In this document: piece after piece, positions 53,642 to 64,000 of the stretch
Position numbering within the stretch: the first letter of the stretch is position 1
Layout of the letters: each line of letters begins with the position of its first letter
NCBI GenBank assembly: GCA_009746045.1
Contig: RPFO01000175.1
Coordinates: 6,177,666-6,241,665 of the forward strand
Origin: Mesostigma viride
Lineage: Eukaryota > Streptophyta > Mesostigmatophyceae > Mesostigmatales > Mesostigmataceae
Direction: 5' to 3'
Length of the DNA: 64,000 nucleotides
Translations under genes and position numbers: made by a program
Notes under the pieces: model-generated
Database searches by the model: none
The model's input: only the letters and a program-made list of their open reading frames with translations
Told to the model about the DNA's origin: nothing

Positions 53642-56600
53642 ATGGCTCATCTGTTTAGCATGGCGACGGGGCAGGCACTCGGGCCAGGGAGGGGAGCGAA
53701 GCAACCCGTTTCGGCTGCGGAGCAAGCACAGCTAGCTTTGGACAAGGCGCAAAGCTTTCTGTCCAAGTACAAAAAGCCGACATCCGGAGCAGGTTGGTAA
53801 CAGATCGCGCCCTGGATGGTAATCGACCTATGCGATAAACAAGTTGGTTTTCCCACGTAGCAGTGAACCCCGGCTTCTGCGAGGGTCTGGCAATCTTGTC
53901 ACCGATCGTGCTGTCCCCACGGCAGGGTGTTTTCCTTTTAATTCCTTGGTTGTGGCTTGCCATACGCCCCTATTTTGTGTCGTTGACCAGCAAGGTTTGT
54001 ATTTAACACGGCCCGGTTTCGCACCGTTCCCACGGAAGCTTACTCTCCCTGGTAAACAACACGCTCCCTGGAAATGGACACGCTAGCCTGAGGCAATCTC
54101 ACGAGATTCACATGTCTTAGCTGTTCGCAACGGCACCTACACCCGCTCTTACAAATCGGCTGACTGCATACTGAAGAATTTCCTTATATGGGCCATTCCT
54201 GCTGCGTCATGGCTGCACCCAGGGTACCAATCCCGCCCAACCTGTCCCCCCCTAGGCAATGTTTTTTCAGTTTTGGTTGTTTCAGCTTTGCTCTCAACAA
54301 CACGAAAATCCGGCGGCTCTCTCGCACGGATAGGCATGCGCATGAGCTCAATGTCACGGGCAGTACTTTTCTGGGATGCCTGCCTGCCAAGGTATCCCCC
54401 CGTTTCTTTTTTTAGAAAACCTCCCCCCCGTTGCTTTTTTAGAACCCCCCCCCCCGCCCCCCGTTTCGTGACATGCAGATTGCTCATGGTTGGCTTCCCG
54501 CCCGTCAGCACAAATGCCCTTGCCCAGGCCTCTCGAGGGCAACCCCTCGTGGAAGGGTGGGATTCCGTAGGTTCAGGCTGAGATACTCTGTGTTTCGCAC
54601 AACCCACGCGTGCACAACCCACGCGCACACAACCCACACGCACAATATCTTTGGCCTCACAACCCGTACCTTCCCCCCGCAGGTACGGGCGCCGCGGGCC
54701 CCGGCAAGGGAGTCCGCTCCAGCGTGATGGCCATCGACTCCGACTCCGACCTCGACGACGCCAAACCGACCCGCCTCGCGCCCAACAAGGCCAACCAGGG
54801 GAAGGGCCGCGCAACGGGCGGCGTGCCAGGGTCCCAGCCGGGGCCCGGCGGGCCAGCGGCCAGCAGCGCGCGGCCCATCTCGGCGCCCCATGTGACGGCC
54901 CAGCAGCAGGCACGGGAGACGGCGGACACTCGCAGCCCTGGCAACGCGGTACAGCTGGCGTCGGGAAGGACATGGTGGGTGGGTGGAAGGGTTGCATGGA
55001 GGGATGGGGCGGCTGAGACTGGTTATCTTCAAGTAGAGCCGATCAGTTTGGTTACTATAGTGGTCTTGTGCCCATAGGCCTTGGTGTTTGTGGACACACC
55101 TGCCAATGCTGCCACACCAACCTATGAAGTGCTTGACCCCTGCTGCTCTGGTACTTGCTTTGGTACCATGTCAGCATTGGCGCCGGCTTGTTTGCGCATC
55201 AGACTGGCTGCCCTTGCTGCGTGCTACGCTGCTGTTATCATTTTTTGATGGTCGTTTCTGTCTCTCCCTTCCCTGCGTATCTTACTGGGTACTAGGCTTC
55301 GCAATATCGGCCCCTCGAATGGGTCGATTCTCACCACTCTAGTAAGTACAAATTTGCATAAAAATGCCACTCTCGTGCTACAAACATAGCCGCCTACTAG
55401 TAAATACTTAACGATCTAAATGCTCATTGCTCTTCTGCCAATGGTTATCTCGCCGCATGCATGGTATGCGCGTGCATGCATGCAGGACACCGCCAGGGTC
55501 GGGCGCCACCTTCTCGCTCGACCTGGGACCCACCGCGACCCTGCGCGCTGCCTCCCTGACCTCCAACGGTGGCAGCTCGGCGCGCCGATACTCCACGTTT
55601 GACGAGGACGACGATGACGCGGTGATCTCCTTCTCTGATTCCGACGAGGGACAGCAAGAGGAGAGGGGGAAAGGGGATGCGGGAGGGAGGAAGGCCGGGG
55701 CAGGGGGTGGGAGCGCGGCGGTTGCTCACGCGGGTACGGTGGGGCCGGCTGCCAGTAAAGGGCCGCCGCAGCAGGAGGTTGGGAAGGGGAGCGCTCCAGG
55801 GAGAGGGTTGCAGCAGCAGGATGGGGGGACGCGGGGGAACGCGGGCGGTAATGCTGGTACTGCCACCGCAGCGGCTGCTGGGAGCCGGTTCCAATCGGCG
55901 GGCCAGCTGCGCCAGTTTGGGCGCCGCACGTTGGATGGGAGTGAGAGGGACATTGGTGTGGGTGCGATGATGGGGCGGACGTCGCTGACGTCATCGGGCC
56001 AGTTTGGGGTGGCGGGGCAGCAGGGTGGTGCGGCGAGGGGATCGCGGACCCTGGGCCGACGCGCGCCGCTGGCACCAGAAGATCTGGACGAGTCGATTGA
56101 GGAGGACGCCGAGATTTCCTTCAGCGACGAGGAGGCAGAGGGAAACCACAGAGGGATCAAAGTGCCAGCGCCGGTAGTGAACCAGCAAGCACCCGTTGCT
56201 GCTGCGACGGCGGCGGGGAAGGGTCGCAGTTTTGGCACGGCGGCGGTGGCAGCGAGCACTGCCAGGGACCCTCAGAGGATCGCCAAGCCGGCCCGGGCGG
56301 CCTCGTCATCCGCGCTGTTGTCGGGGCCGAGCCGTTATGGCGGCAACGTTATGCTGGCGTCAGATCTCGAGATCGAGAGTGACAGGGAGAGCGATGATGC
56401 AAAGGCGGCGGCGGCGGCGTTTGGCAACAGGACTGGCCAACGGATCATGATGGCTTCCGACCTAGAGGAAGAGAGTGACAAGGATTCCGGTGATGGAACG
56501 AGAAAGGTGGAACCTTCCTTTGGCAACAAGACGGGTCAGAGGGTCATGATGGCTTCAGACCTTCAGGTGGACAGCGACAAGGACTCTGACGATGGAAGGA

Positions 56601-59600
56601 AAAAATCTGCGCCCTCTTTTGGCAACAAGACGGGTCAGAGGGTCATGATGGCTTCAGACCTTGAGGTGGACAGCGACAAGGACTCTGACGATGGAAGGAA
56701 AAAATCTGCGCCCTCTTTTGGCAACAAGACGGGTCAGAGGGTCATGATGGCTTCCGATTTGGAGGTGGACAGCGACAAGGATTCTGACGATGGAAGGAAA
56801 AAATCTGCGCCCTCTTTTGGCAACAAGACGGGTCAGAGGGTCATGATGGCTTCAGACCTTGAGGTGGACAGCGACAAGGATTCTGACGATGGAAGGAAAA
56901 AATCTGCGCCCTCTTTTGGCAACAAGACGGGTCAGAGGGTCATGATGGCTTCAGACTTGGAGGTGGACAGCGACAAGGACTCTGACGATGGCAAGAAGGG
57001 TGTGTCAAGTTTCGGCAATCGAACTGGCCAACGGATCATGATGGCGTCTGACCTAGAAGTGGAGAGCGACAGGGATTCTGACGATGGCAAGAAGGGTGTG
57101 TCAAGTTTCGGCAATCGAACTGGCCAACGGATCATGATGGCGTCTGACCTAGAAGTGGAGAGCGACAGGGATGCCGACGGTGGCAACAAAGCCACCTCTG
57201 CTTTCGGCAACAGAACGGGCCAACGGATCTTGCTGGCGTCGGATCTGGAGGATGTTCATGACAGCCTCGAGGAGGTGGACAGCCAGGTCGCGACGGAGAT
57301 GTCGGACGAAGGGATGGATGGAGAGTCGTTCGCCGATAGCGTCGTGAGCAGGTGCGCGGTGTGCAGGGTTTTCCTTTTCACTTACTTGGTCTGAAGCACC
57401 CGCAAGATCGTTGAGGCTATCGATGATGTGCATCCGCCCCCCTCCCGTGCTCCTTTCTTCTTCTTCCCGTCCTCGCTCTCTCTCTCTCCCTGCCCTCCCC
57501 ACCCTGAACACACGCAGACACACAGTCCGCTGGAGTCACCAGATCTGATGGCATTTCACTACCTTTCGAAAAATTATGCAGACCTTGAGACGTAGACTGC
57601 AGAACATAGAATAATATGGTCGTATAACATGCTCCGTTTTTTCTCTTGGATACCTTGAGGGCGCTTCCCACCCAGCTGCTGGTTTTTCATGATGGCTGTA
57701 AACATCATTTGAAAACTTTTGCGGCGGGTCCGCGTGAAGGACCGCTTCGCTATGACTAACTGCTACCGAACACGCATGTGCTGTTGGGCTCAATAACGCG
57801 CTATGAGATGTATCAGTTGTCCCTTGGGTTGCTGATCGCCGTCTTTTTCTCATCATCATGAGCAGTGCATGCATACAGCGTCTTTGCCTTTGTATATGGA
57901 GACAGTGCTCTGGGGCTCTGGCATAGCTGCTCTGGGGCTCTGGCTTAGACGGGCAACTTTTACCGGCATCTGTACCTCCTTTTGCACTCCTATTCCCTCT
58001 GCCCCCCCCCACCCAACCCCAACCCCCCCTCCCCCCCATCATTCTCCCCGTTGCCGTCCTAGCAGTATTCTAATTTCCCCCATATCGCACAAAAACGTCA
58101 AGAGACTAGTCCCCTTGTCCTCGTTGGCTTTTGACACCCTGCATTGGTCACCCCAAAGCCACGTTATCTGCCGCCTGTCACACGGGACCATCATGCTCCC
58201 TGGTCCACGTGCCCCTACTTTTAACTTGATGATAAATTTATTTCTTACGGCTGCAGTCAGCGGGGGGTTCATCCTGTGGCCCCCTTGTGGCGGGTCAAAG
58301 ACGCGGGCCCCCACCCAAGCCCCTCCGTTGGCGGCCCAGTTCTGCTCGCTGCCAAGTCCTTTAACGAGAGAAGGGACTCCACGCAGCAGGGCCGCTATGG
58401 CAGGTGGGTCGCTGTTGACCAATGCCCTTTTGCTGCAATATAGATCTATACCATGAGGGCCGTGGATAGTGCTGGGGAGATTCTGGGGGCTGGGAGGCAA
58501 GGACGTTGGGAGCTGGGTGGCTGGGATCTGTGGTGGCGGGGTGGAGGGTCGGTGCGGATTCTGGATTGGGAATATGGGATGGATTATGTGAGAGGATAAA
58601 ACGTGTTTGCATTTAGGTAAATGTGACTCTTTTTACTGTGGAAATTCGAAATTTTGAGGTAGAAAACTATTTTTTCTTGCAATTCGCATGGTGTGGGCTC
58701 ATGTCCAGACTACACGTTTTTAGAGGGTTGACTGCAACGGAGATTGGTTTAAATCGGCATGGCTGCACGCGTGCACAGCCAGGTCCTCCCAAGCTTGCAG
58801 CATGCCTGTACGTGAGAGTTGTGTAACACGGGACTAAAACGTTTAGTCCTGGCGAAACTAAGGATCCTTGCCAAACGTGCTCATTTGCTGAAATTGCCAG
58901 CCCCCCCGGCCTTGGTACATTTTGTACCGAGAACGGCCAAGGCTACCTGCTGAGCTCTCCTGCCTACGTGTTCCATGGCCAACTCAAAGGCCGCGTGTGG
59001 AGTTTAGGACTAGGGCAGTATAGTGTTGGGAGGAGAAGCGTTATTCTGCCAAAGTGCAGGTTTCTCAGTGTCTTGCTGCTTTCTTTTTTGTTGCTACGTG
59101 CTTGCTTGGTCTCTCCCTCTCTCCTCCTTTCCCTCCTATCCTCTCTCGCTCCCGTCTCCCTCCCCCCTTCCTCCTCCCCTCCTCCCCTGTTCCACTTCCT
59201 CCCCTCTCCCCTCTCCCCTCTCCCCTCTCCCCTCTCCCTCTCCCCTCTCCCTCTCCCTCTCCCCTCTCCCCTCTCCCCTCTCCCCTCTCCCCTCTCCCTC
59301 TCCCCTCTCCCCTCTCCCTCTCCCCTCTCCCTCTCCCCTCTCCCTCTCCCTCTCCCCTCTCCCCTCTCCCTCTCCCCTCTCCCCTCCCCTCTCCCCTCTC
59401 CCCTCTCCCCTCTCCCCTCTCCCCTCTCCCCTCTCCCCTCTCCCCTCTCCCCTCTCCCTCTCCCCTCTCCCCTCTCCCTCTCCCCTCTCCCCTCTCCCCT
59501 CTCCCTCTCCCCTCTCCCTCTCCCTCTCCCCTCTCCCCTCTCCCCTCTCCCCTCCCCTCTCCCTCTCCCTCTCCCCTCTCCCTCTCCCCTCTCCCCTCTC

Positions 59601-62600
59601 CCCTCTCCCCTCTCCCCTCTCCCCTCTCCCCTCTCCCTCCCCTCCCTCCTCCTTTTGCTCCCCCAACAGCCAAGTGCGCGGTGCGTCCCCCTCCCCCTCC
59701 AACTCAGACGTCGGCGAGAGCGCCAGCATCGTGGAAGAACAATTTGGTGACGAGACGGCCAGCGTGGTGGAGTCAGTTGTGCAATCGGCGTACACAGAGA
59801 GTTTCGAGACGGAGGCCAGCGGGGGCTCGGGCGGAAGCCGCCGCTATTCTGATGCTGGCATGCCCCAGCCCACCCGGGTGGCGGCGCAAGTAGACAAGGT
59901 GCTCGTCGCAGAGCCGCGGTCGAGCGTCTCGGCCAGCGTCACGCAGCTGCGGCGCAGCTCATTCACGGGACCAATGGCGTCCATCAGCCAGGTGAATGGT
60001 GATCTCTTTACCTCCAAGTGGTTGCTTGCAAGGCATGGGACTCTAGGTTGCGTTGGGTGCAGTAGTATTCATCCAACGACATCGTAGCTTGCATTGTAAG
60101 TGGGTGCTGGCGGTGGTGCCCGTGACATTGCCCATGTTTCCTGGGATGTAAAGTTATTCCTGTTGTGGGAACCTGTGCATGGGAGCTGTGATGACCTGGC
60201 AAGTAGAACACGTGGACAAGTTAGCTTGGAGAAGAGTAGACTGAGTAGGATCAGAGTAGGGATAGCGTATGCAGTGTACGTAGTATAGCACAGTAGGTAT
60301 GTAGTAGATAGAGCCGTACAGGTTAGACAGTGCAGTTATAGCACAGTAGGTATGTAGTAGATAGAGCCGTACAGGTTAGACAGTGCAGTTATAGTGCAGT
60401 AGGTATGTAATAGATAAGAGCTGTACATGATAGACAGTGCAGTTATAGCACAGTAGGCATGCAGATAGAGCAGGTACAGAGCAATGTGAGTGAAGGCCAG
60501 CGGTTTAGGTCTAAAAGCCTTTCGCAGCACTAAACGTTTCCCATGGGTTTGCCTGCTTGCAACCCAGACATGGTAGAGCAGCACGCGGAGGGTCATCCCG
60601 GCAGGACAGCGCACTCAACCGCCCACTTTCTGCCTTTTCGGTTTTCCACGTGTCCTATAACCTGAGTTGCCAGTTGCTCCATTTCTTGCCACAAGGGCAC
60701 TCATCAAATTACCCTATTTCCATTCGTGGACCGCTTTCTGTGCTGGCAGCCGCAGCCGCAGCCATCCCAGCAAGCGCCCGTCATCGTCACTGACAGCCGC
60801 AACCGCGCCCCACCGGGCCGCATCTCCGTCGCAGGCCCCACGATGATGCCCGTGATGCTTCCCCCCGGCACGCCCGGCCTGCTGAGCCCCTCCTTCAATG
60901 CCCCGCTGGGCCCCGCCCGGTCCACCACTGATGCCCCCGAGACAACGGGGGAGGTCGGGGTGGGGCCCTCGGGTGCCCGCATCTGCACGGTTGCGGTGCA
61001 AGTAGGCAGCATGAACGAGGTCGGGTCACAGGTCACGTTTGACCGGAGGAACAATATGTTGTGGGAGGGTGGGGGGCTGGGCAGCGGGCTTGCGGGAATG
61101 GGGCAACGAGTGGACGGCGCCGTCTTGGAGAGCTTTGGGGCGGCGTCTGGGTTTGTGGACCGGGGAGGGGTCACATTTGGCCCCAACGGGGCCGCCCTGC
61201 TGGCGAGCGCGGTTGATCTGGTCATGCCCGTCCAGCTCAGCAAGGGCGTGGTGGACTTGAGCACCCTGCAGGGTATGCATGTGGCAAAGTGGTTGGCTGG
61301 GATGCTAGTGTAGTCTTAAGATATTTGTTTTGTCAATCTGCTATGTGGTCGTTCGTATGCTGAGATAGTTGTTTCCAAGGTTGTTAAATAAGTTTAGGTT
61401 TGATGTGTGCTCCCCCTGGACGCTTCACTATCTTCTGCTCTTGTCACGGCTCCTTTTTCTTCTACTGCATTTGTGCGCATGGAACATGAGGGATAAGCAC
61501 GGTATGCAGGTCTTGAGCACTGTTTTTTCTCCTTTTCCCCCGCTCCCCTCATTTCGCTTGTAAAGTATCTATTGATGGGTCCGCAGGAGCACTAGGGGCT
61601 CCAATCGCACCCTGTTCACTTGCACACGCGTATGTGTGACAGCCGCGTATGTAGACTGGCTGGCCTTGCCGTGTCCCCCACGGTCTCGAGGCTGATGCTG
61701 CCATCACGGGCGACCTTGTGGGCCATGCTCGACATTTCCATCAGGTGCCCTGGGCCGGATGACCCAGGCGGCGTCCGACGATGCGTTTCGGCGGCAGCTC
61801 CAGGGCGTCAGGGAGCGCTGGCGCCGCAGCCTGCAGACGGCGGAGCTGGAGCGGCGGGTACCCATGCGGCGACCGTTCCAGTACACCACGATGGAAGGGA
61901 CACGGCAGGTACATTTATATTTGTATAGCTCACAACCAGGGCAGTACATCAAAGTGTTGTGGCTGTAGGGCAGCTCTGCGACTTGTAGCTCTGTTGATGA
62001 GCAGCAGCCTCTTAAACTTGGCGCTTCAAAACTAGATTCAATTCGGTTGCCCATCAACTCTGCACTATAGATAGGCACCTGTCCATCATGACTCGTGCCC
62101 TTTCACACTGACACTCCATCGTATGGCCATCGTATGGCCAGCGCAGGCCATACATCTGGAAAATCCGGATGGTAGTTCAAGCCAGCTGTTGTCGTACCCG
62201 TGTTTGTCGAGTCGACCAGGATGATGGCAATGAATGAAGGTGGAGTTGTTTAGCCTAGCTCGTTCAAATTATGGCTGGCTATCTTTCAGAGCGATCTCGA
62301 CCTAGGCGGTTTAGCTAAAAAACGGTTATATGTGTGTGTGCTGCAAGGGCACTGCTTTCTGATTAAGAGGATTGCATAATACGAATAAGTTGCTAAGATC
62401 TTACGGATGACAGCAGATAGAGCTACAGGCCTTATAAAAAAGGCTAGAACTGAGCGAACTGGGCAGCAGCTTGTATCTGAGTTTGTGATTCTAGTTCACG
62501 GCACATGCATTCGCAAGATTTTGCGCTTCTAATATTTTACTTCCCCCGCGTGTGTGTTTCGATGCTCTACAGGAGATCGCGGCGTTCAGGGGGCGGATGT

Positions 62601-62641
62601 CGCAGCCACCAGCATGTCTTGGCGATGATGCCGTGCTCTGA
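53642..62641 (+). CDS. Acidic-repeat protein, seven exons, 1128 residues
   Basis: Exons are 53642-53792, 54683-54974, 55486-57351, 59670-59991, 60750-61272, 61745-61908 and 62573-62641. All introns are GT-AG with matching phases (1,2,2,0,1,0), and the sum is 3387 nt, an exact multiple of three. The start is ATG 53642. Exon 3 contains ten 33-residue repeats with core GQR(V/I)MMASDLEV(D/E)SD, rich in Ser-Asp sites that suit casein kinase 2. Exon 4 has [19 protein letters not shown] and [11 protein letters not shown], a style common in centrosomal and ciliary proteins. Exon 6 is a basic helix ([20 protein letters not shown]) followed by [11 protein letters not shown], and exon 7 ends with AAFRGRM. 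No enzyme domain is visible. A scaffold, perhaps ciliary, is a guess. The exon 2 end rests on a weak donor (GTGGGT). Confidence 0.75.
56340..57250 (+). repeat. Coding tandem repeat, 99-bp unit, ten copies
   Basis: The central units are almost identical in DNA (the string GATGGAAGGAAAAAATCTGC recurs every 99 bp from about 56590), while the outer units have diverged. This indicates recent expansion in the middle of the array. Confidence 0.9.
59110..59655 (+). repeat. Polypyrimidine (CCCCTCTCCCTCT)n tract in intron 3
   Basis: About 540 bp made only of C and T, mostly CCCCTCT and CCCTCT units. It ends 15 bp before the exon 4 acceptor and so forms a giant polypyrimidine tract for that splice site. 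Confidence 0.9.
60285..60475 (+). repeat. 53-bp tandem repeats in intron 4
   Basis: About 3.5 units with core GTAGATAGAGCCGTACAGG. The first two are near-identical and the later ones diverge. Confidence 0.85.
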
Positions 62642-63045
62642 ACTAACTTTGGCCATGGGGAGACCTGCATGCAATGGTTGGCTCTGTGCTTATATCCTAC
62701 GGATTGACTACCTGGTGAAAAAATAATGAAGCTGAGCATTGCTTGTGCCCTGCAGGTAGGCCATTAGCGCTAACCTTAAAGGTATTGTGCTGTGCTGAGA
62801 AAGGGGTACCAGATTGAGCCAGAGATAATATCTTCAGCCATCTATGGACAGGTGTGACGTACACACACACGTACAGCAAGTTACATCTGGGCAGCTTCCG
62901 AGACTCACATTTATCATGAGTTAGCAACAGGACCTCGCGCAAGCCAACAATTAATTGCCCATTGAATTTATTTATTTATTTGAAACGTGACTAAATTTTT
63001 AAATACGATTTAAGGATCGATGTATGATACAGAGAGCCATGCAGC
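62642..63045. other. 3' flank of the repeat-protein gene
   Basis: No gene seen. A short ATTTATTTATTTATTT run lies at about 62968. Confidence 0.4.
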
Positions 63046-63058
63046 TTCCGCAGTCTTC

Positions 63059-63104
63059 CCCAACGGGAGCACGAGTCTAATTAATTAATTCATTCATTCA
63101 TTCG
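63059..63104 (+). mobile_element. 46-bp LINE relic with 13-bp target duplication
   Basis: The insert is the last 46 bp of a copy-D-like LINE: CCCAACGGGAGCACGAGTC, then TAAT units that switch to CATT units. TTCCGCAGTCTTC flanks it at 63046-63058 and 63105-63117. Confidence 0.85.
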
Positions 63105-63589
63105 TTCCGCAGTCTTCACGCCTCTCCTCTCAGACAATGGATATACTTAAGTATATTATTCCAGTCCTTACACGGCATCGGATCGACCACTGGTCATGTG
63201 TCCAGGAATAGCCGTCTCCCTTATAGGTGTATGATATGCTGGCCTGATTGCTAAACTGGCATTATACCGAGCTCAGTATTCGGTATAAGGGATACAGGGA
63301 TACACAGCGACTGCCAAGTTGCCCTGCAAGGCCCACGTGAATGTTTTATGATCAATCTGCGAACACTGCACGTGCTCAGACGACAGCGCACACATTTTGT
63401 GAAGGTAGATACACTTGGGTGATTGCTATAGCGCAGACTGGATCAGTCAGGTGGTCCTGCAAGTATTCTATTAAGTGAGACAACTAATTATCATCACATA
63501 GTAGTATTTGTTCAAGGAATGCAAAACTGTCCAAAGTAACCACTGCCAAATAAAGCAGTATCCCGAATATTCTGTGGCCATATATAAAT

Positions 63590-63760
63590 GGCTTCGGGTG
63601 TAATATCAACTAATCTAAAAGTGGCGCCACAAACTGAAAAGGAGTCGTCTGCCCATATCAAGGAGACAACCAGCACAGGCCAGAAATCGGGAGAATCGGG
63701 ACCATGGTAGCTCAAGCCTGCCGTTATCTTGTCCGCGTAGTCCCATATGAGCAAAGAGCA
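63590..63760. repeat. Dispersed repeat shared with the inside of the CACTA element
   Basis: The plus strand ATATCAAGGAGACAACCAGC...CCATGGTAGCTC...CGTTATCTTGTCCGCG matches the minus strand of about 28735-28825 inside the CACTA element. Weaker relatives are present near 43040 and 62140-62200. Nature unknown. Confidence 0.7.
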
Positions 63761-64000
63761 TTTCCTTGAGACTGCACTTCTCAAGGCAGGCAGGCCTTCC
63801 TCTGCAAGACACAAGGAGGGGTTGGGCAACGATGACATGGCAAAGAAGCAAAATGGTATCTAACAATGATGAGGAAGGTATGAGAGCAGTAAAATCCATG
63901 AGCAAAAAGGCAACACACTTTGCGAAGTGTGCTGTAGACCACCTGCCAGATTACGATATCTTCATTTCAGACAAAGTAAACTGCAGAGACTGAGGTGCAA

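Noticed and set aside
58968-60087. Ser/Pro/Leu-rich frames on plus and Glu/Gly/Arg frames on minus
   Set aside because: Products of the C/T-only tract in intron 3. Only 59670-59991 is supported as an exon.

Overview
The window is nuclear DNA from a eukaryote. It carries GT-AG introns, spliced multi-exon genes and a dense nest of eukaryotic transposons. There is no operon layout, and I see no bacterial genes, rRNA genes or complete tRNA genes. The mix of elements (RTE-like LINEs, LINEs with a restriction-like endonuclease, a MULE, a CACTA element) and the GC-rich coding against AT-rich spacers would fit a green alga or a related protist. This is an inference; I cannot name the species.

Layout. 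(1) 0.1-10.7 kb: a split gene of three exons (3393-9396) for a transposase-like protein. It is surrounded and interrupted, only in non-coding DNA, by a dispersed palindromic motif with core GCTGCAGC. A 5'-truncated LINE (copy A, 907-2972) with a perfect 15-bp target duplication and a 205-bp foldback element sit in the same stretch. (2) 11.1-16.0 kb: decayed RTE-like LINE copy D, itself hit by a 585-bp element with 181-bp direct repeats. (3) 17.4-21.6 kb: three endonuclease-type LINE copies (H, B, C) lined up at the same CTCGATATATAT site. (4) 21.7-31.5 kb: LINE fragments F (+) and G (-) facing each other. F is split by a 1756-bp insertion, and G by a 3278-bp CACTA element full of subterminal ACCACTTTTT repeats; the tail of G carries a 493-bp MITE. 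(5) 31.8-36.7 kb: a full-length RTE-like LINE (copy E, 4896 bp, 11-bp target duplication) with ORF1 and an ORF2 broken only by a one-base shift in a run of nine C. (6) 37.5-38.4 kb: an unrecognised single-exon gene. (7) 39.7-52.7 kb: a complete 12.9-kb Mutator-like element with long terminal inverted repeats and a 10-bp target duplication. It encodes a seven-exon, about 1704-residue transposase whose exon phases all agree. (8) 53.6-62.6 kb: a seven-exon gene of 1128 codons with ten 33-residue acidic repeats, probably the only long host gene here. (9) 62.6-64 kb: spacer with a 46-bp LINE relic.

How the parts relate. Most of the window is transposons nested in transposons, and seven insertions can be dated relative to their hosts by target duplications or rejoined flanks. 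The RTE-like LINEs share a terminal stem-loop in the 3' UTR followed by TAAT/TTTAA repeats, and the stem sequence changes on both sides while pairing is kept. Almost every LINE reading frame is broken by one-base changes in C or G runs, whereas the three spliced genes are open throughout.
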